From the NCBI GenBank assembly GCA_030604545.1, contig JAUVVS010000079.1, forward strand, positions 1-7,874: a stretch of 7,874 bases of DNA, read 5' to 3'. The position numbers and the translations under genes are program-made. Shown here one piece after another: positions 1 through 4,792 of the stretch (positions are counted from its first letter, which is position 1; each line of letters begins with the position of its first letter). Origin of the DNA: Deltaproteobacteria bacterium (GTDB taxonomy: Bacteria > Desulfobacterota > Desulfobacteria > Desulfobacterales > JAUVVS01). Under the pieces are notes generated by a model. The model was not told the origin of the DNA, did not search any database, and was given only the letters and a program-made list of their open reading frames with translations.

Positions 1-11
1 AAAAAAAACTA

Positions 12-46
12 TATATTGTGTAATTTTTTTCTTGACACACAATATA
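12..46. promoter_or_regulatory. Inverted repeat overlapping the -35 box, possible operator
   Basis: TATATTGTGT (12-21) and ACACAATATA (37-46) are perfect 10-bp inverted repeats 15 bp apart. The right arm covers the last base of the -35 hexamer (32-37) and the first half of the promoter spacer, so a protein bound to both arms would block RNA polymerase. This is a plausible operator for the downstream transcript. It could also be the tail hairpin of a gene beyond the left edge, although no T-run follows the right arm. The AT-rich composition makes some dyads expected by chance. Confidence 0.4.
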
Positions 47-60
47 AGATGATATATAAT
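32..60 (+). promoter_or_regulatory. Consensus sigma70 promoter (TTGACA-N17-TATAAT)
   Basis: TTGACA at 32-37 and TATAAT at 55-60 are separated by exactly 17 bp, so all twelve hexamer bases match the consensus. Transcription should start near 66-67. The promoter reads into the non-coding interval that ends at the intrinsic terminator at 305-339. No protein start with a ribosome-binding site lies just downstream. Confidence 0.8.
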
Positions 61-158
61 ATAAGAAGCAGAAAAAAGTATATTAAATGAACAGGTCTGA
101 ATATATCGATTTGAGAAAGTGAGATTAAGTTTTTAAAGTGAAATTTAGCATATACAGT

Positions 159-248
159 GTCAGCAATGGCTCTTTTTAATTCAAAACAATAACAATAAAT
201 ACACCTCTTTTCAAAATTATCCTCCTTTTTTAAGTAGCCATTGCTGAC
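159..248 (+). repeat. Long-range 13-bp perfect inverted repeat inside the candidate sRNA
   Basis: GTCAGCAATGGCT (159-171) is the exact reverse complement of AGCCATTGCTGAC (236-248). It encloses 64 nt with little G content. In RNA this forms a stable closing stem that presents the pyrimidine-rich loop, including CCTCC at 221-225. Its mixed base composition makes it less likely to be chance than the AT-only dyads elsewhere in the window. Confidence 0.75.
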
Positions 249-304
249 TTATCGTATTAGCCCTGTTACTTTAGTAACTTATTAACCTAACCTCCTTCCT
301 TTTT

Positions 305-339
305 AGGGTGGTTCAAGATATTGAACCACCCTTTTTTTT
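305..339 (+). terminator. Strong rho-independent terminator
   Basis: AGGGTGGTTCA (305-315) pairs perfectly with TGAACCACCCT (322-332). One more A-T pair can form inside, leaving a GATA tetraloop. Eight T residues follow (332-339). On the opposite strand the stem is not followed by a T-run, so this terminates plus-strand transcription only. It gives the 3' end of the candidate sRNA. Confidence 0.9.
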
Positions 340-349
340 ATCCTGGGTC

Positions 350-444
350 TCACGCCAAGACGCTAAGAAAAAATGTTATGTAAAAATCATTTATCTTTGC
401 GTTCTCTGTGAGCTTGAGCGAAGCTTCCGCAGATATTTGCGGAA
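350..444. repeat. Degenerate intergenic repeat debris and a small hairpin
   Basis: The interval between the terminator and the end of yqeY holds TCACGCCAAGACGCTAAGAA (350-369) and TCTTTGCGTTCTCTGTGAGC (394-413). Both are typical of the low-complexity 'GCG-TCT-TTG-CGT' repeats scattered between genes in many bacterial genomes. A 7-bp hairpin follows, TTCCGCA (425-431) with TGCGGAA (438-444). Read on the minus strand, downstream of yqeY, the hairpin has no T-run and so is not a canonical terminator. Confidence 0.4.
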
Positions 445-467
445 ACAGGCGGGAGGCGAACAAAAAT

Positions 468-866
468 TCACATTTCCTGCAAAATCTTCTTGACCATATT
501 ACCATCTGCTAAGGAGCCAAAATGTTTCATAATTAAACCCATTGCCTGCATTTTGTTCTTAAACTGAGAAAAATCGATATTCTGCTCAACCCATGTTTTA
601 ACTTCTTCATTTGTTGCCATTTTGGGCAAATAACTTTCTATAATATTAATGTATTCGGAGTCGGAATCATCACCCTTTTTATCCAGCACTTCTTTCTCAG
701 ATTTTATTAATTTTCTGAGAACTTTTATAACCTCATCATCTGAAAGTTCTTTTTTAGCAGATCTTCCAAACTCTCCTATGACAACACGAAGCGTATCTTT
801 TTTTACATCATCCTTTGCTTTTAGCGCAGATGTTAAACCCTTTTTAATTTGCTCTTGAAGTTTCAT
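468..866 (-). CDS. yqeY: GatB/YqeY domain-containing protein
   Basis: A 132-residue protein of the YqeY family, which resembles the C-terminal tRNA-binding domain of the GatB amidotransferase subunit but occurs as a free-standing protein of about 150 residues. Family hallmarks are the N-terminal helix (LQEQIKKGLTSALKAKD), the TLRVVIGE segment, a central stretch of lysine- and glutamate-rich helices (IKVLRKLIKSEKEVLDKKG), the ESYLPK motif before the second helical domain, and a C-terminal 'G...ADGNMVKKIL' tail. The exact role of stand-alone YqeY is unsettled; a part in tRNA or aminoacylation metabolism is usually inferred. I start at ATG 866 because AAAGGG lies at good spacing and the family begins with 'MxLxEQI'. 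An in-frame GTG six bases upstream (872) abuts the GG and lacks a Shine-Dalgarno sequence. The gene is monocistronic or weakly linked to the small RHH gene upstream. It converges on the candidate sRNA. Confidence 0.93.
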   Translation of the reverse strand: MKLQEQIKKGLTSALKAKDDVKKDTLRVVIGEFGRSAKKELSDDEVIKVLRKLIKSEKEVLDKKGDDSDSEYINIIESYLPKMATNEEVKTWVEQNIDFSQFKNKMQAMGLIMKHFGSLADGNMVKKILQEM

Positions 867-883
867 TTTCACCCTTTCATAAA

Positions 884-889
884 ATTATA
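884..889 (-). promoter_or_regulatory. Possible -10 box for yqeY
   Basis: On the minus strand TATAAT lies at 889-884, about 18 bases before the yqeY ATG, which would give a very short leader holding just the Shine-Dalgarno sequence. No good -35 hexamer is found 16-18 bp upstream; the repeat at 900-928 occupies that place. A minus-strand TTGACA (967-962) has no matching -10 at normal spacing. Weak call. Confidence 0.3.
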
Positions 890-899
890 GTTAACTTTT

Positions 900-928
900 C
901 ACCACAGAGCACACGGAGAACACAGAGT
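900..928. repeat. CTCTGTG/CACAGAG-type dispersed repeat
   Basis: Read on the minus strand the stretch is ACTCTGTGTTCTCCGTG followed by TGCTCTGTGGTG. It is a member of a low-complexity repeat class found between genes in many bacteria. A relative (TTCTCTGTGAGC) is at 402-413. No coding potential; probably passive debris between the RHH gene and yqeY. Confidence 0.45.
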
Positions 929-978
929 ATTTGTCTTTTATTTTCCAATGAATCGATCTTTTGTCAAGAAAATATACG

Positions 979-1104
979 TTAATTAAATTTTTTCTTAAGG
1001 GTTTCTATGACAAGCTGGTTTACGCTTTTGCCCTCTTGCTTAGCGGTTTGCTTAAGCTTCTCTGCAAGCGAATCATTCAATCCCCTAACGGTCATTGCTT
1101 TCAT
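979..1104 (-). CDS. Small ribbon-helix-helix (CopG/Arc-like) protein, antitoxin-like
   Basis: A 41-residue protein beginning MKAMTVRGLNDSLAEKLK and ending LVIETLKKKFN. The pattern is a short beta strand (MTVRGL), a helix (DSLAEKLKQTAKQEG), the turn 'KSVNQLV', then a second helix. This is the ribbon-helix-helix fold used by small DNA-binding antitoxins and autorepressors, which act as dimers with the strand in the DNA major groove. The start at 1104 has AAGGGGAT about 8 bases upstream; a second in-frame ATG at 1095 would give the minimal domain. The gene has a good promoter of its own at 1139-1166. Such antitoxins normally precede a toxin gene (PIN or RelE type), but the next gene downstream is yqeY and no toxin is visible on either side. 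It is therefore an orphan antitoxin, the remnant of a pair, or a stand-alone regulator. Confidence 0.72.
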   Translation of the reverse strand: MKAMTVRGLNDSLAEKLKQTAKQEGKSVNQLVIETLKKKFN

Positions 1105-1138
1105 AATGCCATCCCCTTTCCAGGCTATTGATATCATT

Positions 1139-1166
1139 ATTATATAAAAACGAAAGGGAAATTCAA
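1139..1166 (-). promoter_or_regulatory. Promoter of the small RHH gene
   Basis: On the minus strand TTGAAT (1166-1161) and TATAAT (1144-1139) are separated by 16 bp. This predicts a start near 1132, a leader of roughly 28 nt, and then the AAGGGGAT ribosome-binding site and ATG at 1104. A complete promoter supports the small ORF being a live gene. RHH proteins often repress their own promoter; the short AT-rich dyads here are too ordinary to name an operator. Confidence 0.6.
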
Positions 1167-1182
1167 TAGAAATATCATTTGC

Positions 1183-1227
1183 TCACCGCAAAAATCTTAA
1201 AACTCTGCGTCCTTTGCTTTGCGGTGA
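1183..1227. repeat. 10-bp inverted repeat of the GCGGTGA class
   Basis: TCACCGCAAA (1183-1192) and TTTGCGGTGA (1218-1227) are perfect inverted copies flanking 25 bases that include CTGCGTCCTTTG. Composition matches the dispersed low-complexity repeats at 350-413 and 900-928. No T-run follows on either strand, so this is not a clear terminator for the exporter gene whose end lies to the right. Confidence 0.5.
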
Positions 1228-1250
1228 ATCTTTATAAGTTTTTTCCTTTT

Positions 1251-1274
1251 TCGAGTTTCGAGTTTCAAGTTTCA
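1251..1274. repeat. Short 7-bp tandem repeat (GAGTTTC)3
   Basis: GAGTTTC (1253-1259), GAGTTTC (1260-1266) and AAGTTTC (1267-1273) lie head to tail. It is a minimal example of the cGAGTTTC/cAAGTTTC tandem junk I associate with intergenic regions of Desulfobacterota and related genomes. No role is evident. Nothing else coding is seen between 1228 and 1344. Confidence 0.5.
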
Positions 1275-1344
1275 CAGAAAATGCATCGGACAAAATAAAA
1301 TGCTAATTCAGGTAGTTACTTCTATAAATGACACGGTCCTGGAT

Positions 1345-3768
1345 TCAGGTATTCATTTTCTGTTTCCTGCGTGTTACAAGGATCATCAGAGCCGGTGCCA
1401 GCAAGAAGTCTGCCAGGAGAGCAATGAGAATAGCCATGCCTGTAAAAAAACCGAATCTTACCAGGTGATTCAACGTGGCAAACATCAAGACGAAAAATCC
1501 GGTAGCAAGGACCAACGATGTTATCAGCAAGGCCCGTCCCGTGCTAAGCAGGGTCTCTTTTATCGCTTCATGGGCATCTTCCGTTTCTTTATAATACCGT
1601 TGAAAATTGTGTATAAAATGGACGGTATCATCCACAACAAGCCCCATGGCGATACTACCAATCAATAAGGTATTCATGGTTAAAGGAACTTTGGCAAATC
1701 CCATAATTCCCATTATGATTAGAATTGGCAGTAAATTTGGTATCATGCTGATTAGGCCGATTTTAATGTTTCCGATAAAGAGAATCATCATCAGGGTTAT
1801 TACCAGAAATGCAATTACATAACTCCTGGCCATACTGTATATGGCTGCCATGATTACCCTTGACATCAGCGCCATTCCACCTGTTATGGTTATATCTGCT
1901 TTATCCTGCAAAACATCATTAAACCGGTTTTTAATATCTTCAATAAAATTATTGCAAATTATGGCGTCGACCCAGGGGGTCTTGATTGTGATGCGGGTCT
2001 TTTGGAACTGGCTGTCCACGATCCTCTCGAGATCGTCAGATCCGCTGTTTTCAAACAGGAAAAGCTCTTGTGCAACCATTTTCCTGGCTTGAGGAATAGT
2101 ATAATAGGCAGTATCATTCCCATGAAGAGCCTGATTGATCTCTTTTATGATATCGTTTATGGAAAAAACTTTACCCACGAATATATCGATGTTGTTGATT
2201 GACTCGATGCTGCGGGAAAGTTTTTCTATACGGCTTAATATAGCGGGTTCATAAATGCCGTTCTCCTTGTTCGTGTTAAGAATGATCTCCAAAGTGATGG
2301 TCCCTTTGAGTTCCTTATCGATGAAAAACAAATCTTTCTTAACTGCCATGGTGTCGGGAAAATAATGAATCACGTTATGGGAAAACCGGAGCTGTAAAAT
2401 GAAAACAATCGATACAAAAAACATCACCAGACTTACTGCTAAAATTTTGATAGGATGACTTGTGGAAAAACTAGAAACGGATAGAAGTATGCGATCCATG
2501 AGAGACGATTTTATATCGGCTCCGGTCGAGTGTTCCTCTTTTATAGGAAAAAGGGCTATAATCGCTGGTAGCATAATAATCGTATAGAAAAGCGCCAGAA
2601 TAACACCTGCAGCGGCAAAAACTCCAATTTCCGCAATTGCAGTAAGTTCGGCAAAGGAAAAAGACAAAAGACCCGCAGCAGTGGTGAGGCTTGTCATTGC
2701 AATGGCAGATCCAGAATGGCCCAGAGCATAGGCGATGGCGTCTTCTTTGCTTTTTCCCTGCTTAAGAGATCTGTAAAAAATAGCCAGAATATGCACGGAG
2801 TCTGCAACACCAACAGCCAGCAGGAAACCCGGAATAACTGTAGTTGTAATTTTAATGGGTACATTGCAAAGAGCCATGAGCCCCATGGTAGAAACCATCG
2901 ATGAAATGATGACAGTCATCGGCAGTATGATCCCTGATATTCTACGAAAGAAGATCGCCAGAAAAAAAGTAACAGCAATCATTGAAAGCGCGATACAAAA
3001 ACGGATGTCGCTTAAGGTTGCACGATTGAAGGCATCTACGATTATAGGCCCTCCGGAAAGTGCCAAAATAAAGTCGGTACTCTGATAACGGTCCACAACA
3101 CGATTAACCGCTTCAACAACTTCCCTGTTTTCCTTTTCCGAAAAATAGTGCGGATTCTTTGACCCGTTTTCGGTTGGCGATGTATCTTCCTCGAACCCAG
3201 ACAGGAGATCTTCTTCTGAAACGGATTTTGATATTGAAGCTTCTGTTTCTATCAATATGGCGGTTATGCGACCATCCTCCGAAATGAGATGGTTTTGATA
3301 AAGAGGATTTTTCAGCACAAAATCTTTTAAAGAGGCAAGATCGATGTTTTTTTCCGGCCAACCCCCAAGGAGCTCCTCAACAAAAAGAACATCCCCTTCT
3401 CCACGAATGTTTCTGGCGTTGATCAGGCTGGTCACCTCACGTATGTAAGGCACTTCATTTTCCAGATCACCGTGAAAGGATTTCAACTTGGCAAGAAAGC
3501 CGGCATCAAAAACTTCTGGTGCTTTAACTGCAATAATAATCAGCTCGGCCCTGCCGAACTGATCCCGAAAAGCATTATATCGAAGCAAGCTAGGATCATT
3601 TTTTCTAAGTAATGCCTCCGCCGAAGTATCAATGGTTATTTTGGGAATCTGGTAAACCAAAAGGCCGACAAAAAGAAATGCAACAAATAGCGCTTTAAGG
3701 CGATTTTGATAGAGCGTATGCCCTAGTCGCTCAAAATGAATTTTTGCTTGGTTACTTATTTCTGACAT
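1345..3768 (-). CDS. RND superfamily exporter (MMPL/COG1033-type), 12 TM
   Basis: An 807-residue inner-membrane protein with the duplicated layout of single-chain RND exporters: TM1 (about 25-43), a large extracytoplasmic loop (about 44-252), TM2-6 (about 253-408), a cytosolic linker, TM7 (about 441-461), a second loop (about 462-640), then TM8-12 (about 644-798). Each half carries the proton-relay motif in its fourth helix: 'VGVADSVHIL' (about 319-328) and 'MGLVVDDTVHFIH' (about 708-720). The family exports lipids, hydrophobic compounds or drugs using the proton gradient; the substrate cannot be told here. The length is usual for the shorter MMPL/HpnN-like members. The start has a modest AGGT ribosome-binding site; the first residues are cytosolic and no cleavable signal peptide is expected. 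It stands alone: no membrane-fusion protein, outer-membrane lipoprotein or TetR regulator is next to it. It is divergent from the HD-domain gene across a 401-bp region that holds a putative operator. Confidence 0.92.
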   Translation of the reverse strand: MSEISNQAKIHFERLGHTLYQNRLKALFVAFLFVGLLVYQIPKITIDTSAEALLRKNDPSLLRYNAFRDQFGRAELIIIAVKAPEVFDAGFLAKLKSFHGDLENEVPYIREVTSLINARNIRGEGDVLFVEELLGGWPEKNIDLASLKDFVLKNPLYQNHLISEDGRITAILIETEASISKSVSEEDLLSGFEEDTSPTENGSKNPHYFSEKENREVVEAVNRVVDRYQSTDFILALSGGPIIVDAFNRATLSDIRFCIALSMIAVTFFLAIFFRRISGIILPMTVIISSMVSTMGLMALCNVPIKITTTVIPGFLLAVGVADSVHILAIFYRSLKQGKSKEDAIAYALGHSGSAIAMTSLTTAAGLLSFSFAELTAIAEIGVFAAAGVILALFYTIIMLPAIIALFPIKEEHSTGADIKSSLMDRILLSVSSFSTSHPIKILAVSLVMFFVSIVFILQLRFSHNVIHYFPDTMAVKKDLFFIDKELKGTITLEIILNTNKENGIYEPAILSRIEKLSRSIESINNIDIFVGKVFSINDIIKEINQALHGNDTAYYTIPQARKMVAQELFLFENSGSDDLERIVDSQFQKTRITIKTPWVDAIICNNFIEDIKNRFNDVLQDKADITITGGMALMSRVIMAAIYSMARSYVIAFLVITLMMILFIGNIKIGLISMIPNLLPILIIMGIMGFAKVPLTMNTLLIGSIAMGLVVDDTVHFIHNFQRYYKETEDAHEAIKETLLSTGRALLITSLVLATGFFVLMFATLNHLVRFGFFTGMAILIALLADFLLAPALMILVTRRKQKMNT

Positions 3769-4000
3769 ATAGACCTGTTTCTTGTAGCTATTTAGCCACT
3801 AAGGCACTATGACACAAAGGATAGTTTTATGTCTAATAGTACACACATTTTACAGTTACAAGTTTCTTCTTTTAAAGTCGTTTGAAAAAGACTTTTAAAG
3901 ATACATCAAACACCAAATCCCACAAGGCGGGAGTGAATTCGTCTTTTTACGAATTTATCAAACATGACCCTTGAAATAATTGTTGAAAATTTAGAATAAG

Positions 4001-4026
4001 ATAACGTAAAGTATACTTCACGTTAT
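4001..4026. promoter_or_regulatory. 26-bp near-perfect palindrome, putative operator
   Basis: Half-sites ATAACGT (4001-4007) and ACGTTAT (4020-4026) surround the palindrome AAGTATACTT (4009-4018). Only the pair 4008/4019 (A/C) breaks the symmetry, so 24 of 26 positions are self-complementary. It ends five bases before the consensus -10 box at 4032-4037 and covers its -35 region. That placement suits a dimeric repressor or activator acting on the HD-domain gene, or on both divergent genes. No regulator gene is adjacent, so the binding protein is unknown. Confidence 0.55.
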
Positions 4027-4031
4027 GATAA

Positions 4032-4037
4032 TATAAT
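4032..4037 (+). promoter_or_regulatory. Consensus -10 box upstream of the HD-domain gene
   Basis: TATAAT matches the consensus exactly and predicts a start near 4044, leaving a leader of about 125 nt before the ATG at 4170. No -35-like hexamer lies 16-18 bp upstream, where the right half of the 26-bp palindrome is found. The promoter may therefore depend on an activator. In such AT-rich DNA a lone TATAAT can also be chance. Confidence 0.4.
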
Positions 4038-4060
4038 GGAAACCCTTAACTATGAACCTG

Positions 4061-4071
4061 TGAACGGTTAC
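4061..4071. repeat. TGAACGGTTAC, left member of an inverted pair
   Basis: TGAACGGTTAC here is the exact inverted copy of GTAACCGTTCA at 4748-4758. Together they bracket the HD-domain gene; the right copy overlaps its TAA stop codon. An 11-bp match this far apart is suggestive of a shared dispersed repeat family but could be coincidence. Confidence 0.4.
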
Positions 4072-4169
4072 TATAAATCTTTTCCTACTCAACCACTGAA
4101 CCACTCAACTATTTGACAATATTTTTAGTATCGAAAACCTTAACCTTTTAAAGTTCGGAGGGTGATAAA

Positions 4170-4751
4170 ATGAATTCAAAGATACCGGCACGAGAAGAAG
4201 CTTATGATCTCCTTTTAGAATATAACAAGAGTGACAGTCTTATTAAACATGCTCTTGCTGTTGAAGGTGTCATGCGTTATTTTGCCCGAAAACGCGGAGA
4301 GGATGAAGAAAAATGGGGCATTATCGGTCTGGTCCATGACCTTGATTACGAACAATTTCCTGAGGAACACTGCCGTAAAAGCGAGGAAATACTGAGAGAA
4401 AACGGCTGGCCGGAGGATTACATTCGAGCTGTGATAAGCCACGGGTGGGGGCTTTGTGCGGATGTTGAACCACAGACAGACCTGGAGAAGGTTCTTTATG
4501 CCATAGATGAACTCACAGGCCTGGTTGTTACGGCTGCATTGGTCCGCCCATCCAAAAGCGTTATGGATTTAAAAGCAAAATCCGTAAAAAAGAAGTGGAA
4601 GAACAAAAGATTCGCTGCCGGAGTAGATAGATCCATTATTGTAAAGGGAGCCGAAATGTTAGGGATAGAAATTACAGAGCTTATCACTGATACAATCATG
4701 GGAATGCGCGAAGTGGCGGAGGAGATCGGTTTGAACCTAAAACAAAGGTAA
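4170..4751 (+). CDS. HD-superfamily hydrolase (predicted)
   Basis: A 193-residue soluble protein with an HD-type metal-dependent phosphohydrolase fold. Visible motif residues are His27 (LIKHALAVEG), the signature His56-Asp57 (GLVHDLDY), His67 and His91 (ISHGWG) as likely extra ligands, and Asp113 in 'AIDELTGLV'. This order fits the predicted-hydrolase group COG2316. The family cleaves phosphoester bonds in nucleotides or related compounds; the substrate of this group is not established and I do not assign one. The ATG at 4170 has an excellent ribosome-binding site (GGAGGG, 4157-4162). It is the first gene of a same-strand run with a sirtuin 41 bp downstream and then TadA. A -10 box and palindrome lie about 130 bp upstream. 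The C-terminal third is basic (KAKSVKKKWKNKR) and has no second domain I can name. Confidence 0.85.
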   Translation: MNSKIPAREEAYDLLLEYNKSDSLIKHALAVEGVMRYFARKRGEDEEKWGIIGLVHDLDYEQFPEEHCRKSEEILRENGWPEDYIRAVISHGWGLCADVEPQTDLEKVLYAIDELTGLVVTAALVRPSKSVMDLKAKSVKKKWKNKRFAAGVDRSIIVKGAEMLGIEITELITDTIMGMREVAEEIGLNLKQR

Positions 4752-4758
4752 CCGTTCA

Positions 4759-4780
4759 GGGGTGTCGTCCCCGCAACGGG
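4759..4780 (+). promoter_or_regulatory. Two mutually exclusive short hairpins before the sirtuin start
   Basis: In the 41-base gap, GGGG (4759-4762) can pair with CCCC (4769-4772). Alternatively CCCG (4770-4773) can pair with CGGG (4777-4780), which is followed by ATTTTC. The two stems share bases 4770-4772, so only one can form. The only Shine-Dalgarno-like sequence for the sirtuin, GGGA at 4778-4781, lies in the second stem. This could tune sirtuin translation, but the stems are only four pairs long. Confidence 0.3.
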
Positions 4781-4792
4781 ATTTTCAACTTA

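Larger units (their letters stand above)
67..339 (+). ncRNA. Candidate small non-coding RNA, about 270 nt
   Basis: The unit is bounded by a fully consensus promoter (32-60) and a strong intrinsic terminator (305-339). The only plus-strand ATG frame I followed inside it is 11 codons long (87-122) and has no Shine-Dalgarno sequence. Structure visible by eye: a long-range perfect 13-bp stem (159-171 with 236-248) closing a 64-nt A/U- and pyrimidine-rich loop; a small hairpin (265-278); and the terminator stem. The loop and the linker before the terminator carry CCTCC at 221-225 and 291-295, and a weaker ACACCTC at 201-207. These are anti-Shine-Dalgarno-like tracts suited to pairing with ribosome-binding sites. 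I do not recognise a known family: it does not look like 6S, tmRNA, RNase P or SRP RNA. The next gene downstream (yqeY) is convergent, so this is not a leader. It could instead be the decayed remnant of a transcribed unit. Confidence 0.6.
3769..4169. other. 401-bp divergent intergenic region, repeat-rich
   Basis: No gene is seen between the exporter and the HD-domain gene. Contents: a dispersed-repeat fragment CCACTAAGGCACTATGACAC (3796-3815); an imperfect inverted repeat CTTTTAAAGTC (3869-3879) with GACTTTTAAAG (3890-3900), one mismatch; a 7-bp hairpin AATTCGT (3936-3942) with ACGAATT (3949-3955); the 26-bp palindrome and -10 box listed separately; and a short period-8 repeat, AACCACT at 4091-4097 and 4099-4105. 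A TTGACA at 4113-4118 lacks a matching -10. No convincing promoter for the exporter was found on the minus strand. Confidence 0.6.

Noticed and set aside
87..122. 11-codon ORF at the 5' end of the candidate sRNA
   Set aside because: No Shine-Dalgarno sequence before the ATG and no recognisable peptide; too short to trust without conservation.
176..226. Minus-strand AGGAGG followed six bases later by a TTG-start 12-codon hydrophobic ORF
   Set aside because: No minus-strand promoter or terminator is evident and the plus strand carries the clear transcription signals. The AGGAGG is best read as the complement of the CCTCC motif.
308..493. Plus-strand 61-codon ORF starting in the terminator hairpin
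   Set aside because: It begins inside the sRNA terminator stem, runs through repeat debris and overlaps the end of yqeY on the other strand. No ribosome-binding site or family resemblance.
1251..1274. Tandem GAGTTTC units as a possible CRISPR or iteron array
   Set aside because: Three 7-bp units without spacers are far too short; no cas or replication gene is near.
1300..1668. Plus-strand 122-codon ORF antisense to the exporter
   Set aside because: Shadow of the 807-residue RND gene; low-complexity residues and no ribosome-binding site.
3113..3361. Minus-strand 82-codon ORF in another frame of the exporter
   Set aside because: Lies fully inside the RND gene in an alternative frame with a basic, non-family-like product.
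4113..4118. TTGACA as the main -35 box for the HD-domain gene
   Set aside because: No acceptable -10 hexamer lies 16-18 bp downstream.
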